Part shown: one piece after another, positions 10,273 through 21,076 of the stretch
Numbering within the stretch: position 1 is the stretch's first letter
How the letters are laid out: each line of letters begins with the position of its first letter
DNA from: Aureobasidium sp. EXF-3400
Taxonomy: Eukaryota > Ascomycota > Dothideomycetes > Dothideales > Saccotheciaceae
Length of the DNA: 45,400 nt
Assembly: GCA_024195585.1 (NCBI GenBank)
Contig: SWBL01000382.1
Coordinates: forward strand, 1-45,400
Direction: 5' to 3'
Position numbers and translations under genes: made by a program
The notes under the pieces: model-generated
What the model was told of the DNA's origin: nothing
The model's input: only the letters and a program-made list of their open reading frames with translations
Databases searched by the model: none

Positions 10273-11718
10273 CTACCGCTTTTCTCTAAGCTCCAAGCGC
10301 GAGTTCATGCCGACAATACATCTAATCAAATCCCAATCGCCATCCTTGCCCACCCAATCCGTAACCACAATACCCACACCACCATCTCCTTTATTGTCAC
10401 CTTCAGCAGTATCATGCTTGACACACAAAAACTCCGTGACCGCCGGGTTGAGCTTGGCAGCAATTCTCTCAGGCCAACAACCCACCTTCCAGAAATTACT
10501 GGCCGACAAAAAGTTCAGGTACAGCGGGCCGGGGGGCACAGGGTTGACAGCATCAGTGGTGATGCCAGGAACAGGACACACCTGCGCACCCGCCCTCTCA
10601 AAGTGCTCGCAACAAAACCCGATTTTCTTTGATATGTTTTCGGTTTCGAGGACTTCGCAAAAGTCTTGGACGCACACGGCGCCGTGGTTGTCGCAAGGGG
10701 TGTTGTAAGCCCAGTTTTGGGCGTCTAGGCACCAGCCTCTGCCGTCGTGTTCGTGGGTCAGAGGTTCGGCGAGGGCGAAACGTCTCATAAGCACGATTTT
10801 GCCGCGGGACTCGCCTAGAGAGGGGATTCGCGGTTCTGTGAACCAGAGATTGGGGTCGTTGGCGTAGTGTTGGTGGAGGATGTTGGAGAGCTGTTCGTCG
10901 GTGTGCTCGCCAGGGCCTTCGCGCTTCAGACTCATGATGAGTGTTTCCGAAGGGTTCTCACGCAAGAAGTCGAAGATGTCATTGACGAGTTTGCGGAAGG
11001 GTTTTGTGCCGGTTAGGGAGATGGGGAAGACTCCGTGGACTAGGGCTAGACCGTCGTTGTTGGGATCCTCGGGTTTCTCAGGCTGGACGCGTATGTCGAA
11101 GAAGCGTACTCCGTTGCGTAACTGCTCTTTAGGAGATACCGCTTGGCAGCGGACCGAAGGCAGTGCCTTGTGGTGAGTGGGACTGTTGTGTGTGCCTGGG
11201 ATCGAGAGACCAGAAAGTGGTGTTGCATCTGCCATCTCCTTCATCCAGCAATTCATGTTTGCAGAAGAGTAGATGGCCAGATGACTCTCCTTGTCGATCC
11301 AGACGGCCGTGTACTGCTTCCTCGGGTCAGGGTCCAGTGGAATCAATTCTTGAGACTGTCTGGTCGTGCGTGTATCGACACGATAACGCTGTCCATCGTA
11401 TTCGAAAGTCAGTCTGAGAACATCCTTTTCCGATCTTTCGGCAGTGTTGATATCCGTCCTGTTGGTGGTGAATGGGTCGATACGGATCGACAACTCTTGC
11501 TGACCATAACTTTGTGCGTTTGCAATGAGTGGAGCAAAGTTGGGGCCCTCAGGAGGAACATTGCCAGTGGTATTCGAGACGACAAAGTGAGTTACATTGC
11601 GAGTGATGTTGGCGAAGCCCTTGGGCTCATCAACGTGTGGGGTCTCAAAGCGTTCAATCACCTTGAGCTCCAGAGGGGTCGAGCTAAGGTTGCGGATTGC
11701 AAGTGGTGGAGGGCCCAT
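10273..11718 (-). CDS. PI-PLC X-domain protein (bacterial-type fold)
   Basis: A single exon of 481 residues beginning MGPPPLAIRN; no ATG lies further upstream in frame. After an N-terminal beta-rich region of about 150 residues, the PLC X-like domain spans about 165-330. It carries the two histidine motifs typical of phosphatidylinositol-specific phospholipase C: PGTHNSPTH and, downstream, LVHGVF, with GVRFFDIRV and SLKREGPG between or after them. The residue after the first catalytic His is Asn. A Cys-rich segment follows (GWCLDAQNW, then CVQDFC and FCCEHFE), which is not part of the core fold. There is no signal peptide, so it is probably intracellular. Substrate is unproven; cleavage of phosphatidylinositol or a related lipid is the family expectation. 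It is convergent with the homeobox gene and in tandem with PRP5. Confidence 0.85.
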   Translation of the reverse strand: MGPPPLAIRNLSSTPLELKVIERFETPHVDEPKGFANITRNVTHFVVSNTTGNVPPEGPNFAPLIANAQSYGQQELSIRIDPFTTNRTDINTAERSEKDVLRLTFEYDGQRYRVDTRTTRQSQELIPLDPDPRKQYTAVWIDKESHLAIYSSANMNCWMKEMADATPLSGLSIPGTHNSPTHHKALPSVRCQAVSPKEQLRNGVRFFDIRVQPEKPEDPNNDGLALVHGVFPISLTGTKPFRKLVNDIFDFLRENPSETLIMSLKREGPGEHTDEQLSNILHQHYANDPNLWFTEPRIPSLGESRGKIVLMRRFALAEPLTHEHDGRGWCLDAQNWAYNTPCDNHGAVCVQDFCEVLETENISKKIGFCCEHFERAGAQVCPVPGITTDAVNPVPPGPLYLNFLSASNFWKVGCWPERIAAKLNPAVTEFLCVKHDTAEGDNKGDGGVGIVVTDWVGKDGDWDLIRCIVGMNSRLELREKR

Positions 11719-12179
11719 GATGGCGGTGTACGACAACGACAATGAAAAGGACAAGAGATGTCAGATTGTGACACGTCTTATTTCTGAGGCCAAGAATGAG
11801 GTATAATCAGGTTCTAGGCGACATGCCAAGTGACGTCGGCAAGATCCCGCCGCCGTTGTGCCCTCCCGAGAGCGTATCATATTACACGTCGTATAACCCT
11901 AGAGGTTTGAAGACATCTTGGTTTGCTATTTTTCGTTTCTCATTTGTTCTGCTATCTACAGTCTGACTACGAGTAAAACAATACTAAGCTACAGATAATG
12001 CTGCAGATTTTACTATGCGAGCAGCTGATGGCCAAGTTCTGCGCTTTCGAATACTACGGACATCTTGTATGTGGATTGAGAAATGCTGACAGAGGGATCG
12101 TGGTGATAGAGAAAAGGAATCCGCCATGCTTACCTGTGCAGAAAAGCAAAGATTGTGCTTTTCCGAGTTCTGATTGTAA
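11719..12179. other. spacer between PRP5 3' end and the PI-PLC gene
   Basis: This should include the promoter of the PI-PLC gene and the 3' UTR of PRP5, both on the minus strand. A long minus-strand frame (11984-12859) crosses into PRP5 in another frame and is a shadow. Nothing else recognised. Confidence 0.5.
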
Positions 12180-15100
12180 CTAGGTGACAGTGTAGCGACC
12201 AGTGGTAGGCGCGCGGGCCTCGCTGTCAGCAGCTGCAATCGTTCCTTCTTTGAGCAAACGCTGCAAGTCGCGCATAGCCTGAGTGACTTGTAGCTCGGTA
12301 TCACCTTCGACAAGGATGTAAAGCTTGGGCGCGTCGGTAGGACCAGGGTCTTTGCCGGCAGCATAGAAGTTACCCTTCGAGGTAATAGACACTCCCGTAG
12401 ACTCAAGGATCTTGGCCACATTCGTGCGGTTCGTGACGGCCCAACGTGCCTTTTGAGGGAAGTCATTGATCTCAAGAGTCGCGTGGTAGGCTCCAGCATC
12501 AGGTCCCTTGTTATCGATAGGAACACCAGGACGAGTCGCATTGCGCGCACCAAGGCGAGAGTTAATGTTTGCGGCAGCTGCAGCAACACGGTCCAGAGGA
12601 CGGTTGCTCGCGGGCGCAGGCGTCTCAGTCTTGTGAACCTTGATATCAGCATTGAGATCAATGTGGGCTGGAACGCCAGGTACGTTTGCGTTTGTCGGGG
12701 CAGGCGAGCCGGTGTTCTTGACGACGTTGATCTTTTCCTCAGGAGCTTTCTTGTCTTCCTCTTCTTCTTCGTCATCTTCGCCTTCGAGCTTGTGAGCTTT
12801 GCGTTCACGCTGGCGTTCGGCTGCACGCTGTTCTTCGAAGCGCTCGATACCTCTGCCACCGAAACCGATAGCGGCTCCCTTCTCCTTGCCTGCCTTGACG
12901 CGTTCGAGGAAGTCTGAAGCCATTTTCTGCAAGTCTTCTGGTACTGGTTGGTTACTCATCTTCAATGCCTTTACCAAATCCACGGAGTATTTGGACTGCT
13001 CGGGCGTGACAAAAGTGATGGCTGTACCCTTTTCGCCAGCACGACCAGTGCGTCCTGAACGGTGAACATAATCCTCCAGATGGTTGGGTGAGTCGTAATT
13101 GATGACTAGCTTGAGTTGCTTGACGTCTAGACCACGAGCAGCGACAGATGTTGCAACCATGACAGGAATGACACCACTCTTGAAGTCTTGAATGGCAGAG
13201 TCACGGTCGATCTGTTCTCTTCCACCATGGATTGAAACGGCAGGATAGCCTTTCTGCTGTAGTTGGATCATCATATCGTCTGCTGATTCTTGACGCTCAA
13301 CAAAGATCAGAGCACGTGCATCTTCATCATTCTCAAAGAGCTCACCAAGAGCCTCGAGTGTACGATACATCTTGGTAGACTCAGGGCGCACTTCGATCTT
13401 TTGAGTAATGGTATCGGCAACTGTGCTGCGACCACCAACAGTGATCTGGACAGGTTTATGGACGACTTTGCGAGCGAGTGATTCCATGGTACGCGGGAAG
13501 GTGGCTGAAAAGAGGACTGTTTGGTGATCGGGACGAATGTTGGTGAGGACCTTCACAACTTGAGGCTCGAATCCCATGTCAAACATGCGATCAGCTTCAT
13601 CAAGCACGACATAGGTGACACGGCGCAGATTGGTAACTCTTCCAGAGTTGGCGGCAAGAAGGTCGACCAGACGGCCAGGGGTTGCAACGATGATCTCAGC
13701 ACCCTTCTTGAGCTCTGCGATCTGATCCTTGATAGGTGCACCACCATAACAACACACAGCGCGTAGATTCAGGACCTTGAGGTAAGGTTTGCACTCACGG
13801 TGAATCTGAACTGCAAGCTCACGAGTCGGAGCCATGATCAGACCAATGGGGCCATCCATGTTTTCCAGCGGACGCTGGTCTTTGATGTGTCGGAACATGG
13901 GCAGCAAGAATGCGACAGTTTTACCCGAGCCCGTCTTGGCTACACCAATGACATCGCGGCCGGACATGATGGCAGGGATAGTCTGAGATTGAATAGGAGT
14001 GGGCGCCTCGAAACCAAGATCACGAATGACATCCAGAACCTGGGTACCTAGACCAAATTGGGCAAATTTGAGTGCAGGACGAGGTACCTTTGAGCCTTGT
14101 ACCTTAATGTCATCGAGTCTGAAGCGCAAGTCTCTGACCTCCTCGTCAGTCATCTGAGCAAGCTCCAAGGGTTCGGTATAGAAAGCTTTGCGGAACGGCT
14201 CGTAGTCGATCTTGGAATGATCAAGGTTGGGGATCTCCTTTTTCTTCTTCTTCTGGGCCACCTGGGCAAGAATGTCATCAGCATCTTCTCCCATTGCATC
14301 CAAATCTGCACCGTCTTGATCACCGAAGACATCTTCGGCTTCGCGAATTTTGGTCTTTGTGAACTTGCGAGTAGGCTTGGGAGCTTCCTCGGCTAGACCG
14401 TTCATAAAAGCGTCAAGCGGATCGATGTCGTCTTCTTCGGCTACATGGGCAGGCTGGGTGGACTGAACACCCTCCATGGCGTCGACGTCGTCCACAGAAG
14501 CCTCGGCGGCTTGGGCAGCACGTCTCTCTGCCGCAAGGCGTGCAGCAGAGTCAATGTCTTGATCGGAACCTGCATCAGCGATGTCGACATCGCCATCGTC
14601 ATCATGAGCGTCATTCGGGTTAGCAAGCGCAGCATCCCCAGCATCTTCAAGATCGGGTGTAGGAAGCTTCTCTAACTTGCGACGTTCGACTTGTTCGTCG
14701 TCCATGTCTATGGCAGGTGCGGGCTGGGGAGTTGACCTTTCTTCGGCTGGCGAGGCTGTCAGGCCGAAGCCTTTTTTGAGGGCTTCCGAAGTGGTTGCTG
14801 TGTTGGCTGTAATCAGGTTAGTTGAGTGGAGAGAGATGAGAACTCGAGCGGAGGCCAATTTACCTTTGGATTGACTGGTGGAGATTTTCTTGCTAAAGTC
14901 AGCCGCTTTGTTGGCAGTAATAGGAGCCGCGATAGCGGCAGTCTTGGACTTCCCGGGTATAGAAACATCACTTCCAAGCGTTGAGAGCTTCGCCGTGGCA
15001 GCCGCTGCTTTCTTTGCAATAGCCTTGGGGTCAAATTTTCCACCAGCAAAGCCCTTTTGAGGTTCGTCTTGAGAGACGGATTTAGGCGAAGATGCAGCTG

Positions 15101-15755
15101 TGTCAGTAGGGGTAGCAGCATGTGCAGGGGTAGCGGGTGTGGCGGGGGATTGTGGCAGCTTCTTCTTCTCTTCCTGCTTTTTCTTCCAGGCCTCGACCTT
15201 TGCCTGGCGTTCGAGCTTCTTTCTTTCCTCTTCTGCAGCTTTGTCAACGGCGTGGGAGGAGGCTGGTGTATCAGGTTTCGGAGTAGAAGCGGAGGCTCTG
15301 GTATCGTCGCGTGCGGTCCGGCTTCTGGATTCAATTGAGTCGGTGCGCCTGGGACGCTTTCTGTCGCGCGAATCGTCACGGTAGTTGCGCGAATCACGAG
15401 GTCTATCTCTACTGCGGTCTCTACGGTCTCTCACGGGAGATCTTTCTCTGGAACGTTTTCTGTCGCGCGAGCGGTCGCGAAGTGGACGTTCTTCGAAGCG
15501 GCGATCACGGCCTCCACGGGATGGAATGAGGTCTCTGTCCTGGCTAAAGCGATCTCGCTGCTGATTTGTAAGTCGGTGGGGTGTCGAAGGCGGAAATGGA
15601 CGCAGTCTTACAGGCTCTGGAGAACGGCGTCTGTGGTAGCGGTCGTCGCCTCGTCTGTCACGGCGATCATCGCCACGGCGGTCGTCTCTACGGTAACGGT
15701 CATCACGACGTGAGTCGCCGCTTCGGCGGGGAGGAGAGCGTGGTCGTCCGGACAT
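12180..15755 (-). CDS. PRP5: pre-mRNA splicing DEAD-box RNA helicase Prp5
   Basis: Three exons, 15755-15612, 15560-14864 and 14806-12180, give 1155 residues. Both introns, 15561-15611 (51 nt, GTAAGA...ATCAG) and 14807-14863 (57 nt, GTAAAT, CTAAC, ACAG), are multiples of three without a stop, so the unspliced frame is also open (1191 residues). The N-terminus is an RD/RS-rich tail. A DPLDAFM motif lies near residue 411, the U2 snRNP-contact signature of Prp5. The helicase core follows: PTPIQ Q-motif, AKTGSGKT (about 570-577), PTRELA, TPGR, DEAD (about 683-686), SAT, ARGLD and [11 protein letters not shown] Lys/Glu-rich linker and a C-terminal domain resembling DDX46 follow. Prp5 uses ATP to remodel U2 snRNP and proofread branch-site pairing in the nucleus. 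Confidence 0.95.
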   Translation of the reverse strand: MSGRPRSPPRRSGDSRRDDRYRRDDRRGDDRRDRRGDDRYHRRRSPEPVRLRPFPPSTPHRLTNQQRDRFSQDRDLIPSRGGRDRRFEERPLRDRSRDRKRSRERSPVRDRRDRSRDRPRDSRNYRDDSRDRKRPRRTDSIESRSRTARDDTRASASTPKPDTPASSHAVDKAAEEERKKLERQAKVEAWKKKQEEKKKLPQSPATPATPAHAATPTDTAASSPKSVSQDEPQKGFAGGKFDPKAIAKKAAAATAKLSTLGSDVSIPGKSKTAAIAAPITANKAADFSKKISTSQSKGKLASARVLISLHSTNLITANTATTSEALKKGFGLTASPAEERSTPQPAPAIDMDDEQVERRKLEKLPTPDLEDAGDAALANPNDAHDDDGDVDIADAGSDQDIDSAARLAAERRAAQAAEASVDDVDAMEGVQSTQPAHVAEEDDIDPLDAFMNGLAEEAPKPTRKFTKTKIREAEDVFGDQDGADLDAMGEDADDILAQVAQKKKKKEIPNLDHSKIDYEPFRKAFYTEPLELAQMTDEEVRDLRFRLDDIKVQGSKVPRPALKFAQFGLGTQVLDVIRDLGFEAPTPIQSQTIPAIMSGRDVIGVAKTGSGKTVAFLLPMFRHIKDQRPLENMDGPIGLIMAPTRELAVQIHRECKPYLKVLNLRAVCCYGGAPIKDQIAELKKGAEIIVATPGRLVDLLAANSGRVTNLRRVTYVVLDEADRMFDMGFEPQVVKVLTNIRPDHQTVLFSATFPRTMESLARKVVHKPVQITVGGRSTVADTITQKIEVRPESTKMYRTLEALGELFENDEDARALIFVERQESADDMMIQLQQKGYPAVSIHGGREQIDRDSAIQDFKSGVIPVMVATSVAARGLDVKQLKLVINYDSPNHLEDYVHRSGRTGRAGEKGTAITFVTPEQSKYSVDLVKALKMSNQPVPEDLQKMASDFLERVKAGKEKGAAIGFGGRGIERFEEQRAAERQRERKAHKLEGEDDEEEEEDKKAPEEKINVVKNTGSPAPTNANVPGVPAHIDLNADIKVHKTETPAPASNRPLDRVAAAAANINSRLGARNATRPGVPIDNKGPDAGAYHATLEINDFPQKARWAVTNRTNVAKILESTGVSITSKGNFYAAGKDPGPTDAPKLYILVEGDTELQVTQAMRDLQRLLKEGTIAAADSEARAPTTGRYTVT

Positions 15756-16093
15756 GACTGGTATATAGCGGTCGCCGAGAGAAATATTACTTGACGTAGC
15801 AAGTCAGACAGGGCCCAGTCGAAGTTCGCGGGGACGGCGACAGACGGCGAGATTTAAAGTTTCGTGAGGGTCCGCTTGGCGGTAGCTCCTGCGGTGCTTG
15901 CTCGCCATGGTTGGTGTCAACCTCGTGCTTTCCTGTTTCCAAACAACAACAACTCCTTAATCTCGCTGTCCTTCTCTTTGGCCTGGTCACCTTCGTTTCG
16001 CACAATCTCACTCCAGCTGTGACATCCCGATCCAATCTCATTGCTACAATCTGGTCTTTTTTATTTTGACGCGCGCAACCCGCAGCTATCACA
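15756..16093. promoter_or_regulatory. divergent promoter PRP5 / mitochondrial HMG-box gene
   Basis: The 338 bases between the start codons must serve both genes. Each sense strand is free of ATG for roughly 150-185 nt before its start codon, fitting short leaders. No specific site is recognised. Confidence 0.5.
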
Positions 16094-17043
16094 ATGCTCG
16101 TGCTCCGTCTTCCGCTCCGCTTGGCCGCCCGCCCTACTCCCTCTCATGCACGTGTCGCAACCCCGATAGTCGCATCCTCTATCTCTGCCCCCAGGTCATA
16201 CCGCACCAAGGCTGATGGCACCACCACCACTCCGAAGAAGAAGGCCGACCCAGTCTCTAAGCAGGCCCAAAAGGACGCCGCTGCTAAGGCTGCCTACAAG
16301 CTCTTGAGCCCTGAAGAGAAGGCCCAGATCAGCGCGAAAAGAGGAGAAGAAAAGAAGAAAGAGGAAATCAAGCTGCTCAAAACCCAAGCTCTGGCACCTC
16401 CCAAATACAGACAGCTGAATCCCTGGTCCATCTACGTCAAGGAAAACTCCAAATCCGTTGCTGGCCCCGTGAGCGAAAGCGCAAAGGTTCTGGCTCAACA
16501 ATTCAAGAACATGTCATCCATCGAGAGAGAACACCTCAATCACCAGGTCAACGAACATAATGCAAAGTCCCTGCGCGAGTTCCAGGAATGGCTCAGCACC
16601 CACACCCCTGCTCAGATCTACGAGGCCAATGTTATCCGTGCTCGCTTGCGCAGACTGCTCTCTGACGCCAGTTCAAAGTACCCGCCCATCAAAGATGATC
16701 GTCTGGTCAAGAGGCCAATCAGCTCTTACCTCCAATACCACCATGAGCGCCTCAATTCTGGTGACTTCCGTGGAATCTCCGTTCCCGTTGCCTCCAAAGA
16801 CATTGCCACAGAGTTCAAGGCTCTAACTGCCAGCGAGAAAAAGGTTCGCGATGATCATCTTACACGTCCCTTGTACACGTAACTAACATTTCATTCTAGA
16901 AATACGAAGACCTCGCTGCAAAGGATGTCGAGAGATACCACAAACAACATCTTGAAGTCTACGGCTTCGAAGTGCCTGTATCGACCAGATCTGCCAAGGC
17001 CGCTTTGCAAGAAGCAGAGGCTGGCATTGAACCCTCTGCATGA
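16094..17043 (+). CDS. mitochondrial double HMG-box DNA-packaging protein
   Basis: Two exons, 16094-16843 and 16900-17043, give 297 residues. The 56-nt intron starts GTTCGC (a weak donor), contains AACTAAC and ends TCTAG; it joins ...TASEKK to KYEDLAAKD, completing the second HMG box. Residues 1-38 form an Arg/Ser/Ala-rich, acid-free presequence typical of mitochondrial import. A Lys/Ala-rich helical linker (50-100) precedes HMG box A (about 104-172, with PWSIYVKENSK) and HMG box B (about 205-275, with KRPISSYLQYHHERL). This is the architecture of Abf2/TFAM-like proteins that coat and bend mtDNA, although it is longer than yeast Abf2 (183 residues). Function in mtDNA packaging is inferred from family and targeting signal. 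Confidence 0.87.
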
Positions 17044-17501
17044 TTGCAACCATTGTCATGTGTAGATCATCCCTTTGGATAGGGCTCCCCTTGGTCTTGA
17101 TGGATTCTCTACCCTTCATCGATATCAACCGTCACGTTGCATGTCTTGTTCCCCCTTTCTTTCAAAAAAGGATCTGGTATGGTCTGGTGGTTTGGTCTGA
17201 TCGTATAAAGAGGCGCCATTGCTATTGGGCTGGGATCGTCGAATGGGAATGTGAATGGATAAGAAAGAAGGAAAAAAAGCCTTTCTTCTCGTGTGTTGGG
17301 CGTGTGGCTGCTGTGATACCTCCTCCATTGTACTGTACAGCGAATGACTTATGTCTTGTTCTGAAGCCTTTTCTTTTCTTTTCTCACATCATTTCTTGCT
17401 GTTCATTCTTCCAGCTACACTAGAGCAGTATTGCTTGTACGGAGACATGTAGTAAGAAGTCGAAGAATCAAACCAATGTTTGTGTGATAGCCATAACCGC
17501 A
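17044..17501. other. 3' spacer after the HMG-box gene
   Basis: Probably the 3' UTR of the HMG-box gene and of the candidate minus-strand gene at 17502. T-rich around 17370-17415. No other feature seen. Confidence 0.45.
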
Positions 17502-17807
17502 TCATATCAATGCTTGCTTTTGATGAATGCAAATGCAAATGCTCCGACGCCCAATGCCGATGCTCTCTCTCCATGATGCCAAACAATGCGAATGCTGTAA
17601 TCTCCCTTCCCAGCTGTCCATCTCTTTGCTGGTCCTCACCAGTACCTCAGCACCATTCTCAACCTCCCATGCAGACGGATGCTTCTCCTCTTTGATAGTG
17701 CCCAGCTTCAACTCTTCCCCATAATACAGATGTTGTTTCCACCTCGTAGCGCGATCGTACAGCTCTTGTCTTGCACATCCGTTGTGTGCTGATCCGACAA
17801 CGCTCAT
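17502..17807 (-). CDS. candidate small gene, unknown function
   Basis: A 101-residue frame from ATG 17807. Its first 70 residues look like real protein: charged helical sequence with aromatic residues (RATRWKQHLYYGEELKLGTI, then HPSAWEVENGAEVLV and SKEMDSWEG). The last 30 residues (Ile/Cys/His-rich) look random, so the true 3' end may involve another exon or a different stop. Just upstream, a possible 48-nt leader intron (17810-17857) starts GTTTGT, has a GCTAAT branch-like site and ends TCTAG two bases before the ATG. I do not recognise the family. It lies between the 3' ends of two convergent genes. It could be a chance open frame. Confidence 0.4.
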   Translation of the reverse strand: MSVVGSAHNGCARQELYDRATRWKQHLYYGEELKLGTIKEEKHPSAWEVENGAEVLVRTSKEMDSWEGRLQHSHCLASWRESIGIGRRSICICIHQKQALI

Positions 17808-17995
17808 GACTAGACCAAATTAGCAGTAAACCCTGTACGAGGAGAGTGCCGACAAACCTGTCTATTCTGATCTTCATATGTGTAACAAGCGACAAAAGTC
17901 TACATCAACTTTCCACTTCCATAGGAATCTTGACAGTGGAAGGTTCCTTATACTCTTCTTGCTGATTTTTGTGATGAATATCCACAGAGCAGGTC

Positions 17996-20292
17996 TCATC
18001 TGTCAGGCACATAGTATGGCTGATGACTGCTACCCACAAAGAACCTCTGAGGAGACGGCGCGCCGAAAGATGGTGCTGCCTGGCCCACGGACGGGGCTCT
18101 TTCCTGTGTCGGCATTGGCTGCACTGCAGCTGGTGCGCCATGCACTGGGCGAGGTACCACCTGCATTGCCACTGTCTGCGATCTCATCTGGGGATACGCT
18201 GGTTGACCAAATACAGGTTGATGTTGTGCAGATCTTGTCTGCAGGTTAGTTGTAGGAGCTCTCATGTTCACTTGCTTTGTCTCAGCGTCACCCAAGATAG
18301 GATATCCAGGATGAGGCTCTTCGCGAGAAGGAATAGGATAGTCCTCCGGCTTAATCACCTCAACCCGTTCAAGGGCGCCACCATAGTTGTGTGACTCATA
18401 GCGACGACCTTGTGGTCTAGATTGTGCACCAGCGTAAATAACATCGTTATCAGCCATGCCTGGTCTGTACACGTTGCGATGTTGTACTCCTCTTGGGGCG
18501 GCAACATGCGCAGGTTGTTCATGTGGTCGGTACCCAAACTCTGGGGGTCCTGTGTAGGAGATTCTATCTCCGTACCCTCCCCTTAAAGTGGGAGGGGATG
18601 TTGGATCAACAACGGGTATCCCGAGTGTTGGATACATTGGTCGTCTTTCGAGGCGGTCCCACATAGCCAAGTCATTGGGAGGCCGACTCAGAGCCACGTG
18701 CTGTGGCGCTTTTGAAGTTGAGATCTCCTGAACGACATGATGGCCGCGAGTTACTGGGACTTGACGGTAGTCAGAGGCAGGCAAAGTGTTACTCTTAGGC
18801 CACGCACCAGGCATGCTGCGCTTGGCATGTTGCTCCTTCTCGGGCTCCGGACTCGACGAAATCTAAGCACAAAGTTATATGATCTATTCAATGACATGAT
18901 GAAAAGGAAATTGGATGAACTTACCCGCACATACTCAATCCCGTCCGAGACAACCTTACGCGGGACATTACCTCGCTGATCAAGAGAGACAGAAATTTGC
19001 CCACCATGGCCGTGAGGCATAACAGCCTGATCCGCACGCTGCTGTTGCATACGAGCATTGTGCCAGCGGTTTTGGATCGCAGCAGGCAAAGCTCTGCCAG
19101 CCACGCGGCCTACAGTCCTGACAGCGTTGCGTAGGCCCTCGCCAACTCCGACGTTAAGATCTTTGGGAGCCAAAGTCTGTTGCAGAATTTCCAGGCTAGT
19201 GTCACTACCATCATCTCCTGAACCGGCAACGGTACTGTCGGAATCGCTATCAGCATCATCGAGCTCGTCATCGTCATCGATGACAATGGTTTCTCGAAGG
19301 ATATCTTCAAAGTCCTCAGTGTCATTGTCGTTCTCTCCACGCCACTCGATCAGCTTCGTGAGCGACATGGGCTCGACGATTTGGCGAGCTTCCTTCCAGG
19401 AAACCAATTTGAGCAGTTTATCGTAGTCGGTGTACGTATGCCTGATGCGAGCTATCGTAGCCAGTTGTACCTGTCTAGACAACGATAGGTCAGATGCATT
19501 ACCTACAGTCGTAGTGCCCTGAGTCCAGTTGATTAGTGTACTCGTGACAAGGTGATACAAAAGCACAAACCTGCTCCCATGCGCGCTTGTAGATTTCTTC
19601 GAGGTCTTCTTCGGGGATCTTTGGGAAAAGTTCACGAATGTATTCTTTGACTTTAGTGCTCTGTTCGGTTGATCGGTTGTTGGTGTTGAGCTCAAGGCGA
19701 GGAGCAAAGCGTGCAATTGTCCGCTCAAATCGAGAAGTGGTGTCAAAACCGGTGTCGCGTATTAGCTTACCATTGACCTCCCGGTAGCCCAGGAAGTTGC
19801 AGGCCTGGTCGAAGATGTCGGAGCGGAAATGGTAGCCAACGCGGTTTACGTGGTGGGTGAGCTTCTGAGGGTCGGTAGGTCCATTGCGTCTCGTGCCATC
19901 CTGAGTGTGTGATTAGAAAGAGATCAGAGCAGCAAGGGAAAGTGCTTTGTCAGGAGTCCAGCTTGGAATGAAGATACGCACAGAGACAACAGCTACGTCG
20001 ACGCCTAGTTGTCTTGACTTTTCTTTACAACGCTCGGCCAGATCGGCGTAGCCAACAGGGAGAAAGGTGTAGCCTTCTTTCGGCCTCGCAGAGCCTTGAA
20101 TATCCTGAGTCGAGATGGTTCAGTAAAGGAACTTGACAGAAGAGTAGCAAGGCGACAGACGTGGAGTTTGAGTTTCTTCTTCTTGGTCCTAACATGTTCG
20201 AGTTGGACCTTGTAGGTCTTCTTGCGTCTGTCGCGGATCTTTGCTGCCGCACTCTGCCCCACTGAAGGGGCTCGTGAACCTGCGCGCACCAT
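17996..20292 (-). CDS. DUF2293-domain protein, nuclear-type, function unknown
   Basis: Five exons: 20292-20161, 20104-19982, 19900-19571, 19518-18925 and 18862-17996, giving 681 residues. Introns are 56, 81, 52 and 62 nt; the first has a weak GTCTGT donor, the others are near consensus. The N-terminus is very basic (KIRDRRKK, RTKKKKLKL). The conserved middle contains EGYTFLPVGYADLAERCKE, then about residues 140-245 forming a DUF2293-like domain with IRELFPKIPEEDLEEIYKRA, SRQVQLATIARIRHTYTDYD and WKEARQIV. An acidic stretch (DDDDELDDADSDSD) and a long Pro/Gln/Arg-rich disordered tail follow. Every junction restores continuous domain sequence. The biochemical role is unknown to me. The start is the ATG that opens the basic N-terminus and follows a 425-nt ATG-free leader. 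Confidence 0.83.
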
Positions 20293-21076
20293 TGCGTGTT
20301 GAAATTGGAAGAGCACTGAAAGAAAAGTCCTTGTGGAAGAATACTGTAATCAGTGGAGGTGTGTGGCAAAGCTGTCTGTACAACAGCGAATTCGAACAAA
20401 GTGTGCAACTCTTGTCGTTGTGAGAGTGGCCTCACAAGTGCTGACTTGGCCAGGCGGCAGCGACAGCTAGAATGTGACAGGCGACACTGAGCGCACCTTC
20501 CGAGAGAAGATTCGCAGAAGAGAGCAGATACAACTTGCTCGACAAAGAACGAGCCGGTCAGGAATCGGTAGCGCTCACTACCCTATACGCACGCAAAGAC
20601 GTAAGACAACTGAAACCTACGAATGGCAGCGACGGTGTCTACGGTTCCACAGGATACTTCACAGCAGAGTGCGAGGCGTCCAGTGAATTATGTATGAGGG
20701 GGGAAGGAGGAAGATGACATGACGCAGGACTTTTGTCGGTCAAGTGCCACTCTCGCTCGGGCGTCAATCAAACAGGGCAAAGTCCGCCCCACCAACGCAG
20801 CTCCGACTCTCACGAACGACGGGACTATCGGCCATGCTTTCCATCAAGGTCATAGCGAATTTGCAGTTGCAGCTCAATAGATGTCTCGGAACCGTTTGGT
20901 TGGTTCTTATTAAGAAGGGGTCAATACATCGTATCTTCAATTCTATGTGCTTCATGGTCCAATTATTGCTACAACGAATATTCGAAAGTCCAGGCCAGCA
21001 GGACTACCGCCCAACTACCTTGATGCTCGTCCTCTCCGACTGAAATGTAGAGCTTTTGCAACAGCTTTCATGCCGA
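20293..21076. promoter_or_regulatory. promoter and ATG-free leader of the DUF2293 gene
   Basis: On the minus strand no ATG occurs between the start codon at 20292 and 20720, whereas the plus strand has about five in the same interval. This suggests an mRNA leader of up to about 425 nt. The remainder to 21076 should contain the promoter and the 3' UTR of the EF-hand gene. No other feature recognised. Confidence 0.4.

Noticed and set aside
11984..12859. 291-residue minus-strand frame
   Set aside because: It overlaps PRP5 in another frame, repeats the compositional bias of a frame shadow and has no domain.
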